The notes beneath the pieces were generated by a model. The model did not search any database, was not told where the DNA came from, and saw only the letters and a list, made by a program, of their open reading frames with translations. The position numbers and the translations under genes were made by a program. Shown one piece after another: positions 1-11,482 of a stretch of DNA of 64,000 bases. The stretch is from assembly GCA_001566295.1 (NCBI GenBank), contig KQ964252.1:1-64000 (forward strand). The letters run 5' to 3'. This DNA is from Microdochium bolleyi (Eukaryota > Ascomycota > Sordariomycetes > Xylariales > Microdochiaceae). The first letter of the stretch is position 1. Each line of letters starts with the position of its first letter.

Positions 1-1455
1 GCAACAGGCAAGGACGGATATGTGGATCACAACATATCCAACGATCCTGGATCATGGGATCACAACATATCCACAGATCTCAGGACAGGCACGATGAAGG
101 ACAAAGGGTATATAGCATGAAGGATCTCCTAGACAGACAGTCCTTACCTTTGTACTTCAGCGATCAATCTAAGTATCATTCTCACACATCACTTGAACCA
201 GTCACTCAATTGACGAGAGTGGTATCTCTTCCAAGAGACACGGCCAACACCCAAGAGACGAACGATATTCGACAGGAAGTGATATTGCATTGGCTTTACC
301 TACCGGCAGAACAGCAACCCAGCGAAGCCCGACCAGACGGCTGACCCCGGAGGTCGGATCGTGACAGTATCGTAGAGCATTCGCGCTGCCTATCTGATAT
401 CTCGTCCGTGAGGATAAGCAAGCCTGTATGATGTTCATATATAGTGGTTCTCGCAAGGGAGTCTATAATCCCCTCCGGACGGCACGACTAGCCGGCGATG
501 TAAAGATGCATTTCCTTCGGCGTGACATCGTGAACCTTCCGCAGATATACTTTATAGGTCTCCTAGGGCCACTCCTAAGCCGGGTGAAGGCAGTCGGAGA
601 ATACGCACTCTTATACTGCGATGTCGTCGGGAAGTGGGCGGGCATCAGGACAGCTGGCGAGCTCGGCCTCGGTAAGTATAAATACGTTAACGTAGTCAGA
701 GTCAACCTGGTGCAATTTCTTCAAGTATGTCTAGTAAGCACTACGTTGTTCGAAGATAGCAGGACTGTTACAGCCATTACACGAGCATAGCTGCGCCGCA
801 ATAGTGCTAGTGTCCTTCTAGCTGGTTAAATCTGGCCGGTATTATTCGATATCTGTAATCACATGAGATTTGCGAAGGTGATAGTAAAGCGCTTGCCAGT
901 TCTTTAAATGCTCCGAGCAATCGCCAACAGGGCAGTCCAGGCCGTCGGGGTTCCGGTGAACTTCCTCTTCGTGCTTTTAAAGGGCGGTTTTGTTCTTAGA
1001 CAATTCCGTACACCCCGAGGACCAGCGCTTAACTTCGCCAATTAATCGTACGTCTCTCGTATACCTGTTAAGCTTCTTCTAGGTACCGAAGAGCTTACTA
1101 CACTTCTTACAGGATGGTTATTGCTGAACTTGGCTGACGCAAAGTTATAGGTAGCCTCGTGGGCTTCCTTTACGGAGACGCGGTAGTACGTAGCCGTACA
1201 TCCATTTAGATAATGCCGATAAGAAAACCTGTGCCTGGTCGGTTCGTCCCGGGAGTAGAGTGGGAGGTCAAGTTCCTTATACCGACCAAGTGTAAAGCTG
1301 TCCATCACTCGGATATTGATCGTGGATATGAGACTGATGAACTCGTCTCAGTTGAGGTTCTCGTACTGAAGTGGGCGGTGCGGCTTTACGATCTCAAATG
1401 ATACGACTGTCAAGGTACAGAGTTGCTCTCCTATGAGTTTATTATCCGCGCTTAG
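1..1455. other. No gene recognised; interior of decayed mobile element
   Basis: I see no supportable coding region here. The base composition is visibly richer in TA and poorer in GC than the gene-dense part of the window, and all frames are interrupted. The stretch lies downstream of the DUF3435 pseudogene, the side on which cargo of a Starship-type element would lie. A 17-bp direct repeat sits at its left end (24-40 and 57-73). Confidence 0.5.
24..73. repeat. 17-bp direct repeat, two copies
   Basis: GGATCACAACATATCCA occurs at 24-40 and again at 57-73, 33 bp apart. It could be a remnant of a repeat-element terminus or a small tandem duplication; the left context is outside the window. Confidence 0.6.
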
Positions 1456-3429
1456 CTACGATAGCATCGTAACGAGCGTCGACGTAGCAGAGTTGCCTTT
1501 GGCTAGCTCGGGATCATTATCTAGCTCTGGGTCGGCACCGTCGTCGTCGTCGTCCAAGATGGGGTCATCCGAGACCTTTTGCTTCTTAGTGGCGAACGTC
1601 CGACTCTGCACTGGCTCGGCATCATTGTCGTCCAGGATAGGGTCATCGGAGACCTTTTGCTTCTTAATGGTCGACGTCCGACTCTGCGCTGAGTCGGCAT
1701 CATCGTCGTCCAAGATGGGGTCATCTGAGACCTTTTGCTTCTCGGTGGCCGACGTTCGACTTTGCGCGGGCTATGACATGTCCCGGCGCTGAAGCTCCTG
1801 GACACGGTAGTCGTGCAGGTTATCGTTCTTACGCTTAACTGACGCGGCTCGGTGGAGAGCCTTGTCAGAAGGATTATAGCCATACTTCCTTGCATACGGC
1901 AGTGATCTCGTCTAATGTCCCTTTCTTCTTCACAACTTAGACGAGCTCGGCAGGGTTTTCGGCAATGTCGTTGGTGAGGGCGTGCCAGTGCCTACTGACT
2001 GTATTGGTATCTCTGGTTCTCATTGACCATGTGTCGGCAGTAATATGACCGGTGTACGTAGTGGTTATATCCAGCTCCATAGCCGCGTGGCTGTGTCCCA
2101 GAACGCGGCGGGCAAGAGTGTTATTTTCTTGAACGGAGGTTAGACTGAGTAGCTCAGAGGCACCGCCGCGGCGTAGATCGTGTGACCTGGGAGCGTGGAG
2201 AAGTCCAACGAGCTGAGCGCCCCTGACTATAGCTCGCTGGAGGATATCCTTGGCTGCAGGCTTGTCAAGGGCAAGGATCATACGCCCCCTCGGTTCTCTG
2301 GCACAGAAGACGGGCCGATCTGGATAATCCCAGACGATCTTATGGGAAGGTCGGTCAATCATGTTCTGCTTGAGCTCTAACCAAGAGCGTTCTGCCACAG
2401 CGCCGGTGCGGAGAGCAAGATTGATAAGTTGGACGATGGGATCGAGCCAGTGCTCGTCTGTCTCCAGCTCGGTAAACTCTAATGTCTTATTGTTCGATGG
2501 ATCACGTTTGAAATTCTTCGTATGAGCGAAGACGACAGTCATCTCGAGAAGACTGATTGTCGACAGCGTGATTGTGATATGCTTCCACAGCAAGCAGGCA
2601 TCGGGATCGCAGTCGTTGGACTTGGTCATATCACCAGCGCGCGTGACGCTCGCACTCTGCAAGACAAGGGCGCACATCCGCTGCAGATCGTAATCCCACC
2701 AGGCAGTTCCTAAAGTATAGATCGCGATGAGTTAGTAGGCTGGAAAAAAAATCTGGTTAGGGGGTGTGGAAGACAAACCATTAACAAACGCAATCTTCAT
2801 CATCGCGCTAACCATACGAGCGACGACCAAAGATGTGATCCAAAGCTTATTCCGTGTCGCCTCGCGCGTGATCTTGCCACTGAGGCGGAGCTCTTGGAAT
2901 GTCGATGTAATCTTCTCGGACTCGAGAGGGGAAAGGGCGAAATTCTCGTAAGTACGGCGGAGAAATGCGACGATGACCTTAAAGGCTATTTTAAGAGTCG
3001 TGTCGTGGATAGCGATAACAGGCTGGGAGCAGCTGTCAGTAGGATCGTGCTGTGAGCTGAATGATTGTGGGTGCTTACGTCGCCTTTCTTCCTGCTGGTG
3101 GACTTAATGAACTCCGGAACCGCACGGATGAATCTCTCCAGCTGCTCGCATGTCGGCGGACGGTCGAGTTGTCGGTCCTTCAGCACTTCCCCTTCGAAGT
3201 CGGCAAGCCGGTTCTACCAAATTGCATGCGTTTGCTCGTGCGAAGGACTGGTGCCGTGCCATAGCGCATTGCGTGTAGCTTCCTTAGTGTTAATATGGAG
3301 CTCGGGAGCCTGCTCGAGCATGGCTTTGAACGACTTCTTGCCAACGTGGGGAAACCGGCCAATAGGGCGACCTATTACGGAGGGGATATCCTTGAGTCTA
3401 TCGGACGAGTCTTGGTAGTCGTCGGCCAT
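1456..3429 (-). pseudogene. DUF3435-type tyrosine recombinase (Starship captain-like), broken
   Basis: Reading leftwards, the gene starts at 3429 (MADDYQDSSDRL). Two introns fit the frame exactly: 3078-3023 and 2778-2710. The catalytic half shows the tyrosine-recombinase signature: HDLRRGG (His-x-x-Arg box), then RVLGHS about 30 residues later, then TTYTGHITADTW carrying the candidate nucleophilic Tyr. This layout is that of DUF3435 proteins, known as captains of Starship giant transposons, which mobilise the element by site-specific recombination. The coding frame is interrupted by TAG at 3214-3216, TAA at 1937-1939, a one-base frame change near 1885-1895, and TAG at 1771-1773. After each break the same protein resumes, ending at 1456 with a 26-residue repeat tail containing KKQKV, a possible nuclear signal. 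Each stop equals CAG or CAA with C changed to T in a CpA, the pattern left by repeat-induced point mutation. Orientation implies the element extends left, out of the window. Crypton-type recombinase is the alternative. Confidence 0.72.
1555..1788 (-). repeat. 78-bp tandem repeat, three copies, within recombinase tail
   Basis: Units begin at about 1555, 1633 and 1711 with an exact 78-bp period, i.e. 26 codons on the minus strand. Each unit encodes a basic patch (KKQKV or EKQKV), then SDDPILDD and a run of Asp, then QSRT. The period keeps frame, so the repeat grew while the protein was coding. The copies differ by scattered substitutions. Confidence 0.8.
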
Positions 3430-4203
3430 CGTGTGTGGGAGCAGTGAGGGCGCCTTGGCTGGGGCGGTTGATCTGGAACGTAGCTTGGATCATCGTGGGA
3501 TGAGGAGAGGCGTTGAATCTGGTTAGAGGGCGCTTTCGTACTAGAGGGTTACGACCACAGGTTAGCCGATAGGGGAGGGTAGGTCATGTTCGCCGGCTTA
3601 TTATCCTTATTATTCCCTAACTCCTCTAGGCCATTCCTATTATACGTACGTACGCCCTGATTTCATTATTGCCCATTACTTTATGTACATATAGCTAAGT
3701 TTAGCTAAGGGGTTGTATTAAGCTAGAGCGGCCACTACCGCCGGCTAATTAGCTCCCCGCGACCGTCTTATCGCCCCCTTCCCCGTTATCGTCCTTCGCT
3801 GGGCCGGTGCCCGCGCCCGCTAGCTAGCCACGGCCACTGCCCGGTCAGACAACGACGATAGTATGACCTCAATTATAACACAGTGACGGCATTGCGGCTG
3901 GCGGTCAATGAACAGGGTTCCTTCTTTTTTCAAACACCCACGAGGAGCATTGGCTCCGCGCAAGCACTGTCAAGCGATCAAAGTGACGCGAGAGCAAGCA
4001 AGGGCAGACTGTGGCCATTCGCAGCCACGGCTTACGTAGCATCGTCATCACATTTAGGTAACTGTCTCAGCTACCGAGGCTCAAACTGCACGCTTGGAAC
4101 AATGATAAGATAGTCGTGCCCTGTAGTGTTCGTCCCCATCTCCATGTGAGAGTCCAGTACACAGACCGCAGTCTCATCCTCAAACCCAGCCAGAATACTC
4201 AAG
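3430..4203. other. Upstream flank of the recombinase pseudogene; candidate element edge
   Basis: No gene is seen. Between about 3590 and 3860 the sequence is full of short motifs such as TTATTATCC, CTAGCTAG and TAGCTAAG and differs in texture from the gene-rich DNA that begins near 3880. A Starship-type element would end upstream of its captain, so its right boundary would fall here. I could not identify a defined target-site duplication. Confidence 0.35.
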
Positions 4204-5479
4204 ATGGGTGGTCGCAACATTTGTATTACAGCGGTCGAAGGCCAGACCGGCTTCCTCATAGCAGAACTCCTGCTCACAGACAAGTCCTTCTCCAGCAAGT
4301 TTGACTCGATTGTCGGCCTGACCTTCGACCCCAAGTCCGACAAGGCCAAGGAGCTCGAGGCGCTTGGAGCCAAGGTGGTCCTCCACACGCCAGGCCGGCA
4401 CCGTCAGACTGTCAACGCGCTCAAGAAGACAGGATGCGACACGCTCTGCCTCGTCCCGCCTGCACGCAAGGACAAGAAGGACATCTGTCTCGAACTCGCT
4501 AATGCGGCAGCCCACGCCGATGTGGTGAACATCTGCCTGCTCAGTTCGGCTGGGTGCGACTACGCCGATGCGAACAGCCAGCCCAGACTACGCGAGTTCA
4601 TCGAGATTGAGACTGCCGTACTACAGGCCAAAGGAGACACCTCAACTCAGGCTGGTCATTCCCCATGTGTCATTCGGTATGCAACTGCCCCCTCTCCCCA
4701 ATTGACTTGCGCTGATTCACGATTGCAAGCGCTGGTTTCTACGCCGAAAACATCCTGCTCTATGCGCCGAACGCGAAGTCAGAGGGTGTCTTGCCCCTAC
4801 CCATCGGAACAGACCACAAGTTTGCGCCTGTCGCACTTGGTGTAAGTCCGGTCCACGGTCAATGACGAGATGTCGCATGATCAAGACTTATTGCTAATCC
4901 TCCCAATCACCAGGACGTCGCGCAAGTCGCTGCACACGTCTTGACCGGCAAGGGAGAGCACGGCTTTGACGACAGGCACCGAGGCCAGATGATGGTCGTC
5001 ACAGGTGAGTCTGCACATTTGCTCACATTGACCAATAGCCGGGAGTGCGCTGCGCCACCAGTCCCTCAGCTAACAGGTTCTCTATCATCCAGGACCAATG
5101 CTGTGCGCTGGCAACGAGCTGGCAGAGGCCGCCAGTCAGGCTTTGGGGACAACTTTGGAGTTCGAAAACGTGTCCGAGTAAGCGATATTCCTGTTCTCAC
5201 GAGAGTCTTCCACTCATGCGGATTGCGGCATGCTAACGAGGGAACGTATACAGAGCCGAGGCGAAGACGGTACTGAACGCGCAGTCAGACATTGACGAGA
5301 GCGAGAAGGAGTTCATCTTGGAGTACTACAGCCTGGTGCGACAGGGCTGTACCAACTATATTGCCACGACGGCCTTTCACGACGTGACGGGTGCCCATCC
5401 AACGGAGCCAACGGGGTTTTTCAAGTTGTACAGCGACGAGTTTGTGCAGGCACCGAAGAAGCGGAAGTTGAGAGCTTGA
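4204..5479 (+). CDS. NmrA-like NAD(P)-binding protein
   Basis: Five exons (4204-4676, 4730-4841, 4914-5004, 5093-5177, 5254-5479) join without frame loss into 328 residues. The N terminus (NICITAVEGQTGFLIAELLL) is a Rossmann strand-glycine-helix of the NmrA/atypical short-chain dehydrogenase type, with the dinucleotide loop altered from the usual GxxGxxG (here AVEGQTGF). A second strand follows (SIVGLTFDP), then LEALGAKVV and VNICLLSSAG. The active-site YxxxK of true dehydrogenases is not evident. Family members act as redox sensors or as reductases on small ligands, so the substrate cannot be read from sequence. The gene is convergent with the amidase at 5665-7698. It may belong to the nitrogen-use group to its right or simply flank it. 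Confidence 0.8.
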
Positions 5480-5664
5480 TTTCACTGACATTTAAGCTAA
5501 GAGTGGAAGAAAATGAACGTCATAACATGACCCGAACAATCGTGCGTTGTGATTGAGACAGAGTGATGTTCTTCTGGCCGCCTGCCCAATAGAAAATTGC
5601 GTGAATGCTTGTCCCGTCTGAATCTTCGCTCCTCCATATCTGAACCATTGTTCCACCCTCTGCC

Positions 5665-7698
5665 TCAGAGACCAGCCTTGGGGTTCAGAACGCTGTCGAT
5701 GATTTTCGCAGCAGCCAGACATTGCTCGTCTTGGAGTCGGGGCGCAATAATCTGCACAGCACAGGGCGCACCGTCAACCGCCGCGGGGTTGTCTATAGGT
5801 AAACATCTGTTAGCACCGATCGCAAGCTTTTCAAGTCACTCGTCAGGTCGATATGACATGATCAACTTACAGTCCGGGTCAAAGGCAGCAGTGGCGGGCA
5901 CCACGTCAGGATCGCTCTTCGCGGACGCTCGGCCATAGGGGACAATACAGGCGGGATACTAGGAAGATGTTAGCACGACTCATCGACCGTGATGAAGGAC
6001 ACTGAAGGCACCTACGTCTATCACGTTCCAAGCACAAGTGTACGCAGGAACACCATAATCGTCATGAGGAACCGCTGTGTGCTGGGCGCCGGGGGCAAGG
6101 ACGACATCAAGGTCGTGGTGGACCCAAGTCTTGTGCCAGCTGCCCGCATACGCGTCTCTGGCTGCGCTCAGGGCAGCGACGGTCTCGATCAGGCTCATCT
6201 CGCGGGTGACGGGCGGAGGGTGCTTCATGAACGGGTGCACGCCCTTTGCTAGGGAGTTGACGAGCGGCTCGCCCATCTCTTGGGCCAGCGTCTCGTGGCT
6301 CGGCTGGCCAGCAGCGTAGCTAGCAAAAGCGATGCGCGCACCGAGGCCGATGCTCCGGGAGTCGTCCTCCGCGAGGTGGATGATGTTGTGGCCAGCCCCT
6401 TCGAGCTTGGCAACGGCATCAGTCAGCGCTCTCCGCACTGGCGGCTGCAGTGTGTACTCGCTGTCCTCGGGCAGGACACCGATCCGCAATGGCCGGGACG
6501 AGAACTGGTTGGCTGTGTTCCACGGGATCGGCATACACGAAGGATCGTACTTCCATGGGTTCTGAGCTGCGACGATCTGCATAAACGCGGTGAGGTCGTC
6601 GATCGAATGGCCGATGGGGCCTGCGACAGGCGGGACTCCATCCGGCATCCGTTCCCGCGGGAAGGGGCAGTATGACTGGTTGCTAAAGGGGATGCGGTTC
6701 GCTGTTGGCTTGAAGCCGTACGTGCCGCAGCACAGCGACGGGATGCGGATAGAGCCTGCGATGTCGGTGCCGACACCCAGGGGGGAGCCACGGAAGGCTA
6801 TCAGTGCTCCCTCGCCGCCTGTGGAACCGCCCGCGGTGAGCGATGTGTTGTTAGGGTTCAGTGTCCGACCGAAGACGTTGTTCTCAGAGTCCGCAGTCTG
6901 ATAATCACACAGTCAGTACGGTGTGTTCCAGTGTACGGAATGCGAGACGAACCATCATGGTCTGCGGCACGTTTGTTTTGCAGTACAGGACAGCGCCAGC
7001 ATCCTGCAGGAGGTTGACCAGGGTTGACTGCTCCGTGGGGAGCGGCCTTCGGAGGAACTCGGAATATCCGACCGTAGCATGGTGGCCGTCGACGATGAAG
7101 GAGTCCTGTCGATCAGAAGTAGACACATTAGCAACGCCGACTGTCTAGTTTCGCGTGGTATCGGGGATGAGTACGCACCTTCATGCTTATCGGTAGGCCG
7201 TGGAACGGGCCCTTGACTTTGCCCTCAGCCTTGAAATACGCGTCGAGCTCCTGCGCTGTCTGGATAGCTCTGTTGAAAAAGATCTCGGTGAGACACGACG
7301 TCTACAGAGGTGCATGTTAGCTTCCTCCTCTCCGATCAGAAGGCGATGCTCTCTATCGGGTTGCCGACCAGCTGCTGCGCGATGGCTGCCCTCTTGCAAA
7401 ACGCAGTTGTGACCTCCACCGAGCTCAGTGTTCCGGCCGCCAGCTGCGATAGCAACTCTGTCGCTGTGTACGACTCGGTGATCTCGATTTCCTTTGCCGA
7501 GAGAACGTTGGCCTGCTGTGCTGCCTTGGTGGTAATAAGGTCGACACCACGAGACTCTTCATTATCGGCTCGGGTGAGCTCTGCGAGCTGACTTTCACTA
7601 AGATGCCATTCCTGTGGAATTCTGCTCTTCTGCAGCTTTCGGTGGGTGGCAACCAGTTCCTGCCAGTGAGGCTCGGTCGTCGTAAAGTTGTCCCCCAT
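5665..7698 (-). CDS. Amidase (amidase-signature family, AmdS-like)
   Basis: Six exons (7698-7369, 7301-7179, 7105-6953, 6897-6016, 5958-5871, 5792-5665) give 567 residues, the usual length for fungal acetamidase-type amidases. The Ser-cisSer-Lys catalytic set is visible: Lys in GLPISMKDSF, the glycine-serine stretch TAGGSTGGEGAL with the cis-Ser, and the nucleophilic Ser in GVGTDIAGSIRIPS. The C-terminal DYNPAAVDGAP is also typical. Members hydrolyse carboxylic amides to acid and ammonia in the cytosol. No signal peptide is present. The first intron uses a weak GTCGGC donor, chosen because it alone restores the expected continuation TSCLTEIFF. The neighbours are a DUF3237 gene, an MFS carrier and an amine oxidase, so nitrogen scavenging is a reasonable role. 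The exact amide is not determinable. Confidence 0.88.
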
Positions 7699-8547
7699 CG
7701 TGGCTTGCGAAAATAGTGTGAGGAGGCTGGTAATAGGAAGTTCTGGTAGGGTTACGATAACGCGAGACAGTGTTGAGGCCGGAATGCTGGGAAAGTACTA
7801 AAAGTACAAATGGAAAGAGGTTCAGTCTGGACCATCCACAAGTAGAGGCGAAGGAACCGTCCGGGCCCACAGGCAGTGTCGCGTGCGGGGGCGAGCCGAT
7901 CGGGAGACCCGGGCAGGCCGGCTGTTGTGCAATTCATTGCCGTGATCATTCCATCTTCCATGTGCACCGCAACGGCTAACGCCTCGCCTGGATGGCACGG
8001 GGACAATGCCACGCCGGAGCAGGCAAACCAGATCCCGCATGAACGTAATACGGAGTCGCAAGACATAGGTAGATCCAGTGGGGTTTGGAGGCGAATGTGC
8101 TCTCTCAGCAGAGGGTCGAGGCCCTGGGGTGACGTTCGTCCCTAACCACAAGGGGAAGCTCTATGCGCCGACTATCTCGCCTCCTCAAAGCTCAGATCAT
8201 TTTCCCCGCATCCGTGCTCAGCCGCGTCTCGTGTGGGGAACAAGATAAGTGTGATCGTTGGGCCTCTCTTCCTGGTCCAAGCTAATCGCAGAGACGACGA
8301 GCTTAGTTCGCAGGCTGCTCGACATGCCCTATCTGTCTTCGCGGAGATTCTTAGTGGCGGCGAAGCCCTCTGGAGCTCGGCAGTGCCGGCTACGAGACCA
8401 AGAACGGCATCTACAACGGTAGTTGTTGAAGTCGGGGTTTTCAGTCATTCGCATGTCTAGCAAGATTATTACAGGCACCCTTGTGAATGACAAGCAAGCA
8501 CCACAGGACCGTTCCGATCTGGCCACGGCGAGAACCAAGACAGCACC
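7699..8547. promoter_or_regulatory. Divergent intergenic region, amidase / DUF3237 gene
   Basis: About 850 bp between two divergent starts with no supportable reading frame. It presumably holds both promoters. I saw no clear TATA box. Confidence 0.5.
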
Positions 8548-9219
8548 ATGGCGGACAAGGAGCAGCGACACAAGCACCAGCCCTCGCCAGGCGAGCAGTA
8601 CTCGCAGGGCATACACGCCATGCGGCTGCCTCACATGCAATTCGTATACCGCATCGTCTGCCAGATGACTGGAGACAACACCATAATCGACAACATACAG
8701 GACACCAACGTTTCACGCCTGGTTCTGCCTATTGCCGGAGGCACTGTGTCGGGTCCTGGAATCAAGGGCATCATCGTGCCCAACAGCGGGGCGGACTGGG
8801 CACAGCTCGTTGGCGGCGAGCAGCAGGTAAAGCAATTTCTGCTAGAGCTATAACTTGGGGCTCATGCCACCGGACGGACGTTTGCTCACCGTGAGTGCTG
8901 CTCCGTACAGCGCTTCCTTCGCCTCGAGGCACGATACACCCTGCGGACCGACGACGGCCACGATATCCTAGTCAACGCGAAGGGCGTCTACAATAGACAA
9001 CCAGAGTCCAAGTTTGGCGCCGACGAAGCAGTACCAACAGTCACGCAGGACGACGTCGAGTACTTCACGCACCTCTCCTTTGAGGCGTCCAGCAAGAGTC
9101 CCTACCACTGGATGAACCGCATAGTGGCGATTGGTGTGATGACCATGTTTGAGAAGCAGCCCATCATTGATTGTTATCGCATTACCAATTTTCCTGGGCT
9201 GGATCCATCAAGACTATAG
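8548..9219 (+). CDS. DUF3237 family protein with PTS1-like C terminus
   Basis: Two exons (8548-8826 and 8911-9219) encode 195 residues. The protein matches the DUF3237 pattern: an initial beta-rich stretch (MQFVYRIVCQMTGDNTIID), then TVSGPGIKGIIVPNSGADW, RFLRLEARYTLRTDDGHDIL and VNAKGVYN, and a C-terminal THLSFEAS..YHWMNR. This is a small barrel-like domain of unknown biochemical function. The last three residues are Ser-Arg-Leu, a match to the peroxisomal targeting signal type 1. Two genes to the right, the amine oxidase ends Ala-Arg-Leu, so both could act in peroxisomes. It is divergent from the amidase and convergent with the MFS carrier at 9565-11482. Confidence 0.82.
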
Positions 9220-9564
9220 TGCCATAACAGAATAAACATTTGCATCGCGGATTGAAATACTGTTGGCTGTTTGCACCTTGATAAAAGTCCCCTTTGTGAC
9301 CTGCATATTCAAAAAACATGAACACAATGGCGACCAAGGTGCACAATAGCTTAATGAGTAAACAAGTTCTCCGACTGTCAATTTCAGAATTCACATCAAA
9401 TGTGGCCGCCTACAATCAGTGACTGTAAATAGTCGAGTATAGAATAATTGATGACAACACAGCTATGGGAGGTATAATATCGGGTATCTGGGCCATATAC
9501 ACTTGCGCTTCCCCAGCCCCATGTGAATGCCGTGCCTTGTGGCATATCTTGTCCGTCTCATCCA
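9220..9564. other. 3' intergenic gap between convergent genes
   Basis: 345 bp, moderately AT-rich, with no reading frame worth reporting. It presumably holds both 3' UTRs. Confidence 0.5.
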
Positions 9565-11482
9565 TTAGAGACCAGCATGAAGGCCGTGCTGCATGCGCTT
9601 CTCGATGATGGCATAGTATCGCGGGGCAAGCGCGATGCGAATCTTCTTGCCCCAGATGATCATGGGGATGAACAGAAGCGCGATAAACAGGATGATCATC
9701 GAAGAGGTCACAAACATGTAAACAGGCCCGACCTGAGTCATCCACTGCACCGCAGTCAGCGGGATGCAAATGCTCACGGCGTTGCGCAGGAAGGCGATGC
9801 CAACGAAGGCCTCGGCGACGAGATCACGGTAGCTGTCGATGACAAAGGTGAAGACGATGTCGCCGTTGGCACCTAGGCCAAATGCGAAAAATGCACCGCC
9901 CACGCTAGGATAGATCCAGTGCATACCCTACCAGGGGTAAGGTTAGTCTATGAAAAGCGGATGTTACTGGGGCTTGCGACAGAAGACTCACCATTCCTGC
10001 GGTAACGCCAAACATTGCCAGGCCGCCAGACATGAAAATGGCGGGAGGAAGAAGTGTGTACAGGCGCATCTCCGGCTCGAAAGTGCCTCCATTGCGTCTG
10101 GCGAAGAACTTGATACACCAATCCGAGAACGGACCGCCGTAGATGGCACCGAAGATGTTGCCGATGAAAGGGCCCATGGCCATGAGACCGACGCCAGCAG
10201 TATCAAAGTTATAGGGAGGCGCAGAGAAAAGGATTGAGGTCATAAGCAACAACTGAACAAGGAAGCAGACACCCGATGCAAACTGCAGGCCTGTGAAGAT
10301 GACGTGGGGGAAGAAGATGACCTTGGCGGGCGCGACGAAGACACGGAGCAAGGATTCGTTTGTGGTGGTCGTGAACCGCATGCGCTGCCTGTAGGTGTTG
10401 AGCGGGGGAGTGACCTCGCCGAGCGTGTTGGACGGGGACATCTTGATGTCGAGATCTTTGGTGTCGGCAGCTTCCTTCTCGCCAGAAGGGCGGTTGGTGC
10501 CCTCCTCGTTGTTTTCCACAACCGCAGCCAGGACCGTAGTCAAAGACCTGGGAGGAATGTACTTGGTCTCCTCGAAAGTAAAGACGAAGATGACGAGGAG
10601 AATCGACAAGGCAATGGCCAAGGCGTAGTATGACCAACGCCAGCCCTGGGCAGCAGCCTGAGCTCCGCCGGCCATAGGAGTGAGGAAACTGCCAATCATG
10701 ACAGCAACAAAGTAGACTCCATTGGCGGTACCGCGCTGGTGAACGAAGAAGAGGTCGGCAATCTGTTGCAGGTGCACCTTGTCAGCAACACAAATCGACC
10801 GCGATATCGAGACTCGGGTGTTGGTCTTACTGTCATCTGGACAGTGGTCTCATTGATAGAGCCGGCCAGGCCGACGAGGAAGTTGGTGACGATGACCTCC
10901 CAGTATGTATTCATCCGCGCGGTCCACCAGCAAGAGGCAACCAGGAGGGCTGTCGAGACCAGGTACACTGGGCGGCGACCATACTTGACGGCAAATGGGA
11001 TGAAGAAGATGCAGCCGACCGCCAGACCAGCCAGCTGGGTCGAGTTGCCATTGTTCAGCTGCTGGAGATCGAGGCCCATGTCAGGGCCCATCTGCTGCCA
11101 GTAGACGGCCTGGATTGTGATTCTGAGCACCGCTTGTGTGAGCATATACGGATGATAGAACGGGTGATGACGCCACTCACAAGGTGAAGCCAGCCGTGAC
11201 CATGGCCAAGATGAGTGTATAGTGGAAAAGCTTCCGAGGCATAGTCCAGTTCTGGTCGCAAGTTAGAAAGTCGATTGACGACTTTTGGAGACGCTGGTGA
11301 CTGCTTACAAGAGGCTCATTGGGATCGTTGGAGGGCTTAGGCACCAGAATCAGACGCGAGGTGTCTTGTGACGCCTCGACTAGAACTCCATGTCAGCCAC
11401 GTGCTCAACTCGACATACCAGATGACGGGCGAAACTCACACTCGACGAGGGCCACGGTTCCGGGGGGGTCGCGTGTCGTCAT
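9565..11482 (-). CDS. MFS transporter, DHA1/HOL1-like
   Basis: The gene starts at 11482 (MTTRDPPGTVALVE) and needs five short introns. The protein has about twelve hydrophobic segments and a long hydrophilic loop after the sixth (about 10590-10400, rich in Glu, Asp and Lys). MFS motifs are visible: a basic KYGRRPVYL loop after helix 2, and GFLVG-type helix packing near TNFLVGLAGSINETT. Overall layout matches fungal carriers of the HOL1/DHA1 group, several of which move polyamines, cations or drugs. It lies next to a copper amine oxidase whose usual substrates are amines, so import of an amine or polyamine is an attractive reading but not shown by sequence. It is divergent from the amine oxidase gene, with 1.5 kb between them, room for a shared promoter. 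Confidence 0.82.
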
